Shown: positions 8,921-16,314 of the stretch, piece by piece
Layout: every line of letters begins with the position of its first letter
How positions within the stretch are numbered: position 1 is the first letter of the stretch
Source: Pseudomonadales bacterium
GTDB taxonomy: Bacteria; Pseudomonadota; Gammaproteobacteria; Pseudomonadales; Azotimanducaceae
Direction of reading: 5' to 3'
Assembly (NCBI GenBank): GCA_019090385.1
Contig: JAHRWB010000046.1
Span: 1-33,843 of the forward strand
DNA length: 33,843 nt
Made by a program: the position numbers and the translations under genes
The notes under the pieces: generated by a model
Seen by the model: only the letters and a program-made list of their open reading frames with translations
The model's database searches: none
What the model was told of the DNA's origin: nothing

Positions 8921-11235
8921 GCCTGCGGTTTACCTACTGCGGGCGTTTTGCTGGCCACGGACATTTTGCTAGCCACGGGCGTTTTGCTAGCCACGGGCGT
9001 TCTATCAGTAGCATGAGCAGTGATAGCGCTTGACGGGTCGCGAGAGGCTGTAGTTGCCAGGGGTATTTGAACAACCACAGCAACACCCGAACCGTCAACA
9101 AGATTCATTGCCCGCACATTGCCACCGTGATATTGCGCGATTGTACGAACCACGTACAAGCCTAAACCAAAATGTAACTTATTTTGCGGCCCATCCCGTC
9201 GGTGAGAGACCATGGAGTCAAATAAAGATTGTTCACTGGAATTAGGTAAAACAGGCCCTCTGTTTGCAACTGTGATCTGCATATAACCACGGTATGCACT
9301 TACTTGAACCTTAATAGAACTGTCGGACACATGAAAATCCACGGCATTATCGATTAGCTTATCAAGTAATTGTTCTATTCGGTAATCTGAAACTTGCGCA
9401 TAAATGGGGCTGGATGTGCCACTATACTCAAATGAAGTATTCTTGTGACTGATGTTACAGTTTGCAACATAGTTTTCGACCAGTTTTTGTACATCTATAA
9501 TTTCAAACTCTTCTGATTCCAATGCTTCTTCCAGGTTAGCTGCGTCCGCCAAATTTTGTACGATTGCGCCTATTCGCAACACGCCGCGTTTCGCACTTTC
9601 AATATATTTGCTTTCGCGTATCGACGGCGTTTCTTCAGCCAGATTTTGCAAGGAAGTACTCAATGTGTTCAATGGGTTATTAATTTCGTGTCGCAGTGTA
9701 CGGGGCATATTCTCCAAAAAATTATTATGCTGATGAAGCTTTGATAATAGTCCAGACACGCTTCGGGCCAAGTCGCCAATTTCGTCACCAGCATTTATCT
9801 CACTTTTTAGAGTATCAGTGATCAAGCGGCCGCGTTCATCGATGGCACGACTTGTTTCTTTACGGAGATTACGGATACGCCAAGCTAACCGCCCTGCAAA
9901 AAGTAATAACGCGACAAATGCAATCAAAAGGCCAGTTGTAGAAAATACAACAATCTGCTCCAATGCGTTGCGTTGAAAGGAAACGATTTCATCTATATTT
10001 TGCTCAACTATAACGGTACCCAAAATTTTATTCTCAGAAACAATGGGGTGAGCAGCCATAATGATTTCCTGCGCTAATTTTGGCCTATCTGCTTTGGATA
10101 TACTCCCTGCGTCCAAAAGAACCATTGCACGGCTTATCAAAACTGCCGGATCGCCAGCAAGTGATGACTCTATTAACTGGTTAGTAATGGACTCCGCATT
10201 CTCTGCAGGTATAGTTATATCGCCAGTACCTACCATTTTTTTTATGTAGGGATGGAAAACTTCTAACCAGCCCCGAACTCTCGCTATCCAGTTAGTATCT
10301 GGCGTAGTAGAGCGCAAGGTACTCAACCCCCCGGTTTGGGCTCGCACTCGCTTCTCAGAATCTATTACTACAATTCGAGCCCCCGCATAACCCAGGCCCT
10401 CAACAATATTTAGTAATTCTGGACTTCTAAGCACCACCAAATTAAATCCAACTTTATTGGATTTCGGTAATGTCTGAGTGATAGCACGAACTTTGCGTGT
10501 TTTTATATCATCGACATCAACAAAAGATAATCCAAAGTACCGACGAGAGCCTAACAGATCCAATGGCATTCGAAATTCCAGGAGATAGCCTGTATCCGTT
10601 TGTTGTACATATCCATGGAATTTTTTTTCAGGTGGGCCGGTCTCGGAAAATTTCCACTCCTTATCCATATTGTATGCGGTGATGATGCCATTATCAGGAA
10701 AGGTCAAAACTACTCTGGCATCTTCACCATTCGCCTTAATAAAGTTCAAACGTACATGGTCGGCGTTATCCAAACGCAGCATTCCCTGATCTCTGAGGAC
10801 AAGATCCTGGTCATTTACCTTCATCAGCACATTGAGTTGACCCGCGCGTTCACCCAGCGTCAATCGAAAACCCGCATCAACATCACTTCCTGCATCAAGG
10901 CCAAATGTTCTGAATTTGCCACTCAGTTCTTCCCAATCAGAATCTTTACCATCGAAGCGAATGGGGTCCTGCATCGGATTGGCAAAAAGAGCCTCATAAT
11001 CGTCAAGGGAAATTGGCAGGTTTTGAAACAAATCTTCGCGACCATTAAAAAGCGTTGATATGCCCTGAGCAGTTTTTAATTGTGTTTGAGATTGCGCTTG
11101 AATCAATATGCGCTCCATCTCGATCAGCTGACGATAATTAATCCATGTGGGTATAAGCAATACCAGTAATCCCAGTAGCATAAGCTTGGTACCGAGTTTT
11201 GGACCACGTCGGCGCTTATGCTTAAACACATTCAT
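8902..11235 (-). CDS. pdsS: Sensor histidine kinase resembling the proteobacterial dedicated sortase system family
   Basis: 777 residues, inner membrane. A first membrane helix at about 17-33 precedes a large periplasmic sensor (about 34-425). Residues 93-265 within it read like a CBM9/DOMON-type beta sandwich. A second membrane helix lies at about 427-449, then a HAMP-like linker and a dimerisation helix with phospho-acceptor His516 in LRHEINNPL. The ATP-binding domain has Asn630 in the N box and FGLGL (689-693). The response regulator gene ends six bases upstream. The plan and the partner match my memory of the TIGR03785 family, found with a variant sortase and an LPXTG-type target in marine Proteobacteria. 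Neither of those is in this window, so the assignment and symbol are tentative. The C-terminus carries a low-complexity repeat, (VASK-x-x)n. Confidence 0.8.
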   Translation of the reverse strand: MNVFKHKRRRGPKLGTKLMLLGLLVLLIPTWINYRQLIEMERILIQAQSQTQLKTAQGISTLFNGREDLFQNLPISLDDYEALFANPMQDPIRFDGKDSDWEELSGKFRTFGLDAGSDVDAGFRLTLGERAGQLNVLMKVNDQDLVLRDQGMLRLDNADHVRLNFIKANGEDARVVLTFPDNGIITAYNMDKEWKFSETGPPEKKFHGYVQQTDTGYLLEFRMPLDLLGSRRYFGLSFVDVDDIKTRKVRAITQTLPKSNKVGFNLVVLRSPELLNIVEGLGYAGARIVVIDSEKRVRAQTGGLSTLRSTTPDTNWIARVRGWLEVFHPYIKKMVGTGDITIPAENAESITNQLIESSLAGDPAVLISRAMVLLDAGSISKADRPKLAQEIIMAAHPIVSENKILGTVIVEQNIDEIVSFQRNALEQIVVFSTTGLLIAFVALLLFAGRLAWRIRNLRKETSRAIDERGRLITDTLKSEINAGDEIGDLARSVSGLLSKLHQHNNFLENMPRTLRHEINNPLNTLSTSLQNLAEETPSIRESKYIESAKRGVLRIGAIVQNLADAANLEEALESEEFEIIDVQKLVENYVANCNISHKNTSFEYSGTSSPIYAQVSDYRIEQLLDKLIDNAVDFHVSDSSIKVQVSAYRGYMQITVANRGPVLPNSSEQSLFDSMVSHRRDGPQNKLHFGLGLYVVRTIAQYHGGNVRAMNLVDGSGVAVVVQIPLATTASRDPSSAITAHATDRTPVASKTPVASKMSVASKTPAVGKPQASIQTL
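8941..9000. repeat. 18-bp tandem repeat within the sensor kinase 3' end
   Basis: Three nearly identical 18-base units (8941-8958, 8959-8976, 8977-8994) and the start of a fourth encode VASKTP, VASKMS and VASKTP on the minus strand. Units differ at only a few bases. The repeat adds a flexible tail after the ATP-binding domain and is likely to vary in copy number between strains. Confidence 0.9.
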
Positions 11236-11241
11236 TATGGG

Positions 11242-11940
11242 TTACTGTTTTATCCAGCGGTACCCGAACCCATATTCACTTTTAATGCAATCAAACTCAG
11301 GGTCAATAGCTTCAAATTTTTTGCGAATATTTCTCATGTGCGTATTAATCGTATTGTTGGTGACCAGACTTTGCATGGTCGCATTCATAAATGATTCGTA
11401 ACTCACAGCATGGCCGGGCACTTTTACCAACTTAGCCAACATTCGGAATTCAGTTCCCGACAGATCAAGTCGTTGGTTTTTCCAGGTAAGTAGTAGTGCA
11501 TCCTGGTCAAGGCTTAAGTGGCCTATGACTTTGACATTATCGCTTGCGCTAACCTGGGTGCTACTTACTTCTCCCAACCGTAGCAAAGACGATATTTTTT
11601 CAGCAAGGTAGTCGAGAGAAATGGGTTTAGACAGGTAGTCCCATGCTCCCAGGCGCAAGCCGGAGATTTTGTCTATTTCATTGATACGTTCAGTGAGAAA
11701 AATAACAGGTAAAGAAGGGGAACGGCTTAGAATATCTCGACAAATCTGAAAACCTGCATCAACCTCATCACCCAGTATTATATCCAGGATTACCAGATCA
11801 GGTAACTGCTTATCAAAACCCAGCAGGGCCTCCTCACGACTGGCATAAGCCTGCACTTCATAGCCTTTTTTGGTTATGGCGTAGGCATAATTAGCACGCT
11901 GATCCGGGTCATCTTCAACAATTGCGATTAGTTTTGGCAT
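11242..11940 (-). CDS. pdsR: Response regulator, OmpR-type, resembling the dedicated sortase system regulator
   Basis: 232 residues. The receiver domain (1-120) has acidic Asp10/Asp11, phospho-acceptor Asp53 in LVILDI, Thr83 and Lys105. A winged-helix DNA-binding domain follows at about 130-230, with LDLSGTEFRMLAKL before the recognition region and a final YGFGYRW wing. It is the first gene of a two-gene operon with the sensor kinase, six bases apart. The receiver text around GLRLGAWDYLSKPISLDYLA and the domain order match my recollection of TIGR03787, the regulator paired with the sortase-system kinase. No strong Shine-Dalgarno is visible before the ATG. The upstream region is shared with the divergent pnuC gene, including the inverted repeat at 12006-12060, so the regulator could bind there; that is only a possibility. 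Confidence 0.88.
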   Translation of the reverse strand: MPKLIAIVEDDPDQRANYAYAITKKGYEVQAYASREEALLGFDKQLPDLVILDIILGDEVDAGFQICRDILSRSPSLPVIFLTERINEIDKISGLRLGAWDYLSKPISLDYLAEKISSLLRLGEVSSTQVSASDNVKVIGHLSLDQDALLLTWKNQRLDLSGTEFRMLAKLVKVPGHAVSYESFMNATMQSLVTNNTINTHMRNIRKKFEAIDPEFDCIKSEYGFGYRWIKQ

Positions 11941-12005
11941 GACAGTACGTATCGAGTTAGATCAAGTAACATTTTAGCTGCTTTTTCATGAATACGCTGC
12001 ATCTG

Positions 12006-12060
12006 ATTTGCAGTAGCGCGCACCTCCGCACAGTAAAACTGTGTCACTACTACTGCAAAT
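12006..12060 (+). promoter_or_regulatory. Nested hairpin element in the pnuC leader / pnuC-regulator intergenic region
   Basis: A perfect 11-bp inverted repeat (12006-12016 with 12050-12060, arm ATTTGCAGTAG) encloses a second perfect hairpin: CACAGT 12029-12034, loop AAA, ACTGTG 12038-12043. A conserved-looking purine/pyrimidine strand, GCGCGCACCTCCG, lies between the two stems. The element ends 66 bases before the pnuC ATG. It has no T-run and so is not an intrinsic terminator. It could be an RNA switch or leader for pnuC, or a DNA operator serving either divergent gene. It does not contain the CUGAGA core of a TPP riboswitch. The structure is seen; the function is inference. Confidence 0.5.
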
Positions 12061-12126
12061 ACCGCCAGGTATTGAAAAAATCAGAAATCCCGGGCAGTCT
12101 AGCATGCAGAAATTTTACGGAAGTCT

Positions 12127-12834
12127 ATGGAAAGTTATATCGAGCAATTTGTTGACCAGTTTTATTCATCGGGCGTATTTGAGATCGCGGGATTACTATC
12201 TGGCTTGCTGTGTGTCTGGCTGCTTATCCGGCAAAGTATTTGGACGTGGCCGATAGGGCTGTTTTATGCACTTATTTCGCTTGCTGTATTTATGCAAGCA
12301 AAGTTATATTCCGAATTTGCACTACATATCTACTATGCAGCTATGAATGCCTACGGCTGGTATTATTGGCGTGGCGATAACTCAATTGAAAAATCACCTG
12401 CATTACCGGTAAGCCGTATCAGTTTTAATATGGGCAGCATTCTTGTTCTAGCCGTGTTGGTAGGCATTCCACTGCTTGCAGAAACCCTGCGGTCCTTTAC
12501 GGATACAGACATGGCCTATGCGGATAGTACTATTACGGTGTTAAGTTTTGCTGCCATGTGGATGACGGCTAGAAAACAGATTGAAAGCTGGTATGTATGG
12601 CTCCTGGTTGACTGTATTGCCACAACGCTCTATATCCTAAAAGGCATCGAGCTATACGCTGTTTTATACGGCGTTTATATTGGAATGGCCCTAGCAGGTT
12701 GGTTAGCCTGGCGCAAAACATTGGAGCGACAAAACAGAAATATGCTAAAAACCGAAAATGCGCTTGTTCTAAAATCTGGCAATAAGACAGGCCTAAAAAA
12801 GGCTGTCACCGGAAAAGTTGCAAGTTCATGCTGA
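12127..12834 (+). CDS. pnuC: PnuC-family nicotinamide riboside transporter
   Basis: 235 residues with about seven membrane helices and the Trp/Tyr-rich pattern of PnuC: WTWPIGLFYALIS, YYAAMNAYGWYYW, and a later repeat around SWYVWLLVDCIATTLYILKG. PnuC proteins carry vitamins by facilitated diffusion, with trapping by a cytoplasmic kinase. Most bring in nicotinamide riboside, while some paralogues carry thiamine or riboflavin. The next gene, overlapping by seven bases, is a NadR-type ribosylnicotinamide kinase. That makes nicotinamide riboside the likely cargo and NAD salvage the pathway. The C-terminal 35 residues are polar and basic and probably cytoplasmic. The start ATG has a weak ACGGAAG ahead of it. 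A structured element lies upstream at 12006-12060. Confidence 0.92.
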   Translation: MESYIEQFVDQFYSSGVFEIAGLLSGLLCVWLLIRQSIWTWPIGLFYALISLAVFMQAKLYSEFALHIYYAAMNAYGWYYWRGDNSIEKSPALPVSRISFNMGSILVLAVLVGIPLLAETLRSFTDTDMAYADSTITVLSFAAMWMTARKQIESWYVWLLVDCIATTLYILKGIELYAVLYGVYIGMALAGWLAWRKTLERQNRNMLKTENALVLKSGNKTGLKKAVTGKVASSC

Positions 12835-13343
12835 TTGCTCTTGTTGGGCCTGAGTCAACCGGTAAAACCACCCTTGCGACCGCACTGGCAGAGCATTTGT
12901 CGTCACCGATATTGGAAGAGTATGCGCGTGAGTATCTCGAGCTCAGATCTTTAAGCGCAACCTATACCCAGCATGACGTGCTGATGATCGCTAAAAGACA
13001 GTGGGAAAGAGAACAGCAAGCTGTGCTCAAAAAAAGACAAAACCTTGTCATGGATACCGACCTGCTGGTTATAAAAATATGGTGGGAGGTAAAATATGGA
13101 GAATGTCATCCCTGGATACTTGATAAACTGGCCAAGCAGCGCAGGCGCAACTATCTGCTCACCGCCACGGATATGCCCTGGCATGCTGACCCACTGCGTG
13201 AAAATCCTGAAGACAGGGATGAGTTGTTTAAAGTGTATGAAAACGAACTTAAAGCAAATGGCTCAAACTATGTGATCATTCGAGGAAATCCGGAGCAAAG
13301 GTTAGCTCAGGCAGTGACCTGGATAAGCGAAATGCCTAAATAA
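12828..13343 (+). CDS. NadR-type ribosylnicotinamide kinase (AAA/P-loop)
   Basis: 171 residues, corresponding to only the C-terminal kinase part of classical NadR. The NMN adenylyltransferase and repressor domains are absent. The P-loop GPESTGKTT lies at 7-15. Further family features are the LEEYAREYL segment near residue 33, VMDTDLLVIKIW (Walker B-like) near 73, and the lid segment with DMPWHADPLREN near 117. The reaction is nicotinamide riboside plus ATP to NMN plus ADP, which traps the riboside brought in by PnuC. The ATG overlaps the pnuC stop by seven bases, so the two are translationally coupled. A separate NMN adenylyltransferase must act elsewhere. The gene converges on cobB with 33 bases between stops and no terminator that I can see. 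Confidence 0.88.
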   Translation: MLIALVGPESTGKTTLATALAEHLSSPILEEYAREYLELRSLSATYTQHDVLMIAKRQWEREQQAVLKKRQNLVMDTDLLVIKIWWEVKYGECHPWILDKLAKQRRRNYLLTATDMPWHADPLRENPEDRDELFKVYENELKANGSNYVIIRGNPEQRLAQAVTWISEMPK

Positions 13344-13376
13344 TACCCGGAAATGTACGAGGTTTATCTGGAAAAC

Positions 13377-14114
13377 TCATAACAAAATGCTCAAGCAAGT
13401 CCCAATTTCTTCATGCAACACCAGATCAGCAATCCCGTCCAGAGGTGTCTCCTCTCGATTTACTATTACCAACGAGGCACCATTGCGTTTTGCTAGCTCC
13501 GGGAAATTGGCAGCAGGGTAGACCACCAGAGATGAGCCCAGTACGATAAAAAGGTCACAGGCCAGGGTCTCGCTTTGTGCACGTTGCATGGCCTCTTCAG
13601 GCATTGATTGACCGAAAGATATCGTGGCTGATTTAATTATACCCTGACATTCTAAGCAATCAGAGACGCTGCCCTGGGCTTTAAACTGTTCTTCCAAAAA
13701 AGCCATCTCGTAGCGTTTTTGGCAATTCAGACATTCTGCATAGGTACTATTTCCGTGTAACTCGATAACTTTTAGCTTACTCTCCTCTATCCCTGAATCT
13801 TGATGCAAATTATCAATGTTCTGAGTAATGACACTGGTAGCCTTACCTGAATTGATTAGCTGGGCCACCACTTTGTGACCCACATTCGGAAGCGCATCCT
13901 GGATGGTGCGATCCCCGGAGAAGCGCCTCTTCCATGACTCCTGCCTTGTGCTTTCTGACGCGATGAAATCCTGAAACTGAATGGGCTTCATTTTTGTCCA
14001 GAGACCAGACGGGCTGCGAAAATCCGGAATGCCAGACTCAGTACTTAATCCGGCACCAGTGAAAAAAACAATACGCTGGCTTTGCGCTACCAGCCGTTCA
14101 AGTGCTGTCTGCAT
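13377..14114 (-). CDS. cobB: NAD-dependent protein deacylase, sirtuin (SIR2) family
   Basis: 245 residues, the usual size for a bacterial class sirtuin. The NAD pocket motifs GAGLSTESGIPDFRS (20-34) and TQNID (97-101) are intact, as is catalytic His120 in ELHGN. Zinc ligands are Cys128, Cys131, Cys153 and Cys156. GSSLVVYPA (193-201) completes the Rossmann fold. The Ala-Tyr/Arg pattern of the short desuccinylase-type CobB is not obvious, so deacetylation is the safest call. The enzyme uses NAD and releases nicotinamide and O-acyl-ADP-ribose. It faces the PnuC-kinase pair, a suggestive pairing of NAD salvage and NAD use, though convergent genes need not be co-regulated. Confidence 0.95.
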   Translation of the reverse strand: MQTALERLVAQSQRIVFFTGAGLSTESGIPDFRSPSGLWTKMKPIQFQDFIASESTRQESWKRRFSGDRTIQDALPNVGHKVVAQLINSGKATSVITQNIDNLHQDSGIEESKLKVIELHGNSTYAECLNCQKRYEMAFLEEQFKAQGSVSDCLECQGIIKSATISFGQSMPEEAMQRAQSETLACDLFIVLGSSLVVYPAANFPELAKRNGASLVIVNREETPLDGIADLVLHEEIGTCLSILL

Positions 14115-14199
14115 CAGATAACTCGCTTAGTAGTTATTAAGGTACGGTTTTTTCAGAGGCAGTATTTAACGATTGCCTATCCAACTGCTTACGTTTACA

Positions 14200-14226
14200 C
14201 AAAAAAAAGACTGGAAAACCAGCCTT
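14200..14226 (-). terminator. Intrinsic terminator downstream of exbD
   Basis: On the minus strand an 8-bp stem (complement of 14219-14226 pairing with complement of 14207-14214, one G-U pair) with a UUUU loop is followed by a U-run (complement of the A-run at 14201-14208). It lies about 60 bases after the exbD stop and upstream of cobB, and would insulate cobB from exbD transcription. Confidence 0.85.
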
Positions 14227-14285
14227 TTAGCACCAATACCCAGAATATTAGTTGATTCCAATTAAGGCCAAGCAAATTGGAATCG

Positions 14286-14696
14286 TCAACTACCCGCAAG
14301 GGAAATATTGTAAACTCCCGCTTGCTGAGCTGAGTCCCAGACATGGATCAGGGTGTTGGTTTCTGAATCCTTATGGGGCTGTATCACTACAGGCGCTTCA
14401 GGGTTTTCTGCATGCAAACGTTCAATATTGGCACGGACAGAGCGAAAATCCACATCACGCTGGGCGATAACAATTCTGTTACGACTGGAAATTCTCACCA
14501 CAATGCTTTTCTTATCCGGATCGACAGTGTCCGGCGGCTTATTAGGATCTGGCTGTGTAATATCCAGTCCGCTTTCCTTGATAAAGGTTGCAGTCACGAT
14601 AAAAAAGATCAGCATGATAAAAACCACGTCCAGCATGGGCGTCAGGTTGATTTGCTCTTCTTCTTCCTCAGTATGGCCGCCAAATCTTCTGCGCAA
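14286..14696 (-). CDS. exbD: ExbD/TolR-family biopolymer transport protein (solitary)
   Basis: 136 residues. A short cytoplasmic N-terminus rich in Glu (EEEEEQ) is followed by the conserved NLTPMLDVVFIMLIFF helix (about 17-38) with the proton-carrying Asp23, then a periplasmic domain to the end. ExbD works with the ExbB channel to turn the proton gradient into movement of TonB. No exbB or tonB lies beside it, so its partner must be encoded elsewhere; a TolR or agl/gld-like relative is a less likely alternative. The start is a TTG (14696-14694) with AAGGGG at a suitable distance. The gene is followed by an intrinsic terminator at 14200-14226, so it appears to be a single-gene transcript. Confidence 0.9.
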   Translation of the reverse strand: MRRRFGGHTEEEEEQINLTPMLDVVFIMLIFFIVTATFIKESGLDITQPDPNKPPDTVDPDKKSIVVRISSRNRIVIAQRDVDFRSVRANIERLHAENPEAPVVIQPHKDSETNTLIHVWDSAQQAGVYNISLAGS

Positions 14697-14952
14697 GGTA
14701 CTACCCCTTATATTTTCTAAAATGTATGTTTATATCTAACAACTAAATCTTTACAACGATGCCAAGTTCTGTAACGCGTTTATATTTTACGCTTTGCTAA
14801 ACTAACCCTGTTTCCAACCATATCTCAATAGGATTAACAGTTATATCTAGTTTGCCGGGCATCAAGGGCTAATGCTTGTCTATAACAGACTGACTGTCAA
14901 TAGTGGTATGCTAGAAGCCATTGAATATTACGCTTTCCAGGGAGTATTTTTC

Positions 14953-16200
14953 TTGCGGTTAACCATACATCAGCACTTTATAGCCAGTTTCATTTCAATA
15001 GTCATTATTTTGCAGCTAGGGGCTTGCGCATCCAAACAGCCCCAGGTGCCTCTGCCAGAGAGCCTGGCCAGGAAACACCTTATTGTCGATACTCACATCG
15101 ACGTGCCATACCGCCTTCACAAGTTATACGAAGATGTCACTATTGCCACTGAAAACGGCGACTTTGATTATCCGCGCGCCAAAGCAGGGGGGCTGGATGC
15201 GGTATTTATGTCTATCTATATTCCTTCTAGTGTCGATGCCTTGGGCCAACCAGGAATTGATCTGGCCAATACACTCATAGACCTGGTCGAGGGTATTGCC
15301 AAGCAGGCACCAGATAAATTTGTGGTGTCATATTGTACCCAGGACGTCTTTGCAGCTCACTCGGCGGGAAAAATAGCCATGCCAATGGGGATGGAAAATG
15401 GCGGCCCCATGTTACCTTCTGGGAATCTTGCACATTTTTATCAGCGTGGAATTCGATACGTTACCCTGGCCCACGCAAAATCCAATGCCATATCTGATTC
15501 TTCTTATGATGAAAATGAAGCCTGGAACGGCCTATCTGAAGCAGGTGCGGCTTTTATTCAGCAATTGAATAACACCGGCATAATGGTGGATATATCCCAT
15601 GTCTCAGATAAAGCCTTCTGGCAGGTGATTAAACTCAGTAAAACACCCATTATCGCCTCCCATTCCTCTGCCAGGCACTTCACCGCTGGATTTCAGCGGA
15701 ATATGAGCGATGCAATGATCAAAGCGCTGGGGGAGCAGGGGGGGGTCATCCAGATAAATTATGGCAGTAATTTTCTAACTCAAAAGGCCCAAGATTACGG
15801 TAAGGCTGTGCGAGATTATCGTAAACAGTACAGCGCAGATCACCAACTTGCAGAGGATAGCGAGGCATTGAAGTCCGCAATGAGCCTTTATCTGGCCGAT
15901 AAGCCATATCCCTACGCGTCGCTCTCAGACGTGTTAGACCATATCGATCATGTTGTATCCATAACAGGTGTTAAACACGTAGGTTTAGGCTCAGATTATG
16001 ATGGGGTAGGAGATAGCTTACCCACCGGTCTTAAGGATGTTGCCAGCTATCCGAAGCTGATTGGCGGACTGCAACAGCGTGGATACAATGAAGACGAAAT
16101 CGCCTTGATTCTGGGCGGAAACCTGATGCGAATATGGCAAACTGTTGAGGCTTACGCCCTGCAAAAAGGCAACCCACCACTTTGCAAAGCGAGACATTGA
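14953..16200 (+). CDS. Lipoprotein membrane dipeptidase, peptidase family M19
   Basis: The start chosen is TTG 14953 (415 residues) because GGAG lies eight bases upstream and it gives a clean lipoprotein signal: hydrophobic segment, LQLGAC lipobox, Cys25. The frame is also open from TTG 14872, with an ATG at 14908, but those add 27 or fewer residues that spoil the signal peptide. M19 zinc ligands are visible: His48 and Asp50 (DTHID), Glu148 (GMENG), His216 and His237; the GLGSDYDG motif follows near residue 345. The enzyme cleaves dipeptides and, in some members, D-amino-acid or modified dipeptides, here from the periplasmic side of a membrane. Residue 26 after Cys is Ala, consistent with outer-membrane sorting. 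It converges on hemF. Confidence 0.9.
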   Translation: MRLTIHQHFIASFISIVIILQLGACASKQPQVPLPESLARKHLIVDTHIDVPYRLHKLYEDVTIATENGDFDYPRAKAGGLDAVFMSIYIPSSVDALGQPGIDLANTLIDLVEGIAKQAPDKFVVSYCTQDVFAAHSAGKIAMPMGMENGGPMLPSGNLAHFYQRGIRYVTLAHAKSNAISDSSYDENEAWNGLSEAGAAFIQQLNNTGIMVDISHVSDKAFWQVIKLSKTPIIASHSSARHFTAGFQRNMSDAMIKALGEQGGVIQINYGSNFLTQKAQDYGKAVRDYRKQYSADHQLAEDSEALKSAMSLYLADKPYPYASLSDVLDHIDHVVSITGVKHVGLGSDYDGVGDSLPTGLKDVASYPKLIGGLQQRGYNEDEIALILGGNLMRIWQTVEAYALQKGNPPLCKARH

Positions 16201-16278
16201 CTCGCACAGCTACAGTGCAAGTTGTTTGTGATAACAATCTAGCAAACTATTGATTAATATTATTTTTATTTTTATAAG

Positions 16279-16303
16279 GCGTTAGGTTAGTAATCACTAA
16301 CGC
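16279..16303. repeat. Inverted repeat between convergent dipeptidase and hemF genes
   Basis: GCGTTAG (16279-16285) and CTAACGC (16297-16303) form a 7-bp perfect stem with an 11-base loop in the gap between two converging genes. T-rich sequence precedes rather than follows it on the plus strand, and the minus strand has A-rich sequence after it. It is therefore not a textbook terminator in either direction, though it may still mark the 3' ends. Confidence 0.4.
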
Positions 16304-16314
16304 AGGCCGCTAAT

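Noticed and set aside
11941-12126. TPP or known NAD riboswitch in the pnuC leader
   Set aside because: No CUGAGA-type TPP core and no match to the NAD riboswitch layouts I remember; reported as an unassigned structure instead.
15738-15745. Eight-G run in the dipeptidase gene
   Set aside because: It encodes part of EQGGVI in a conserved region and is shorter than typical phase-variable tracts; noted only.
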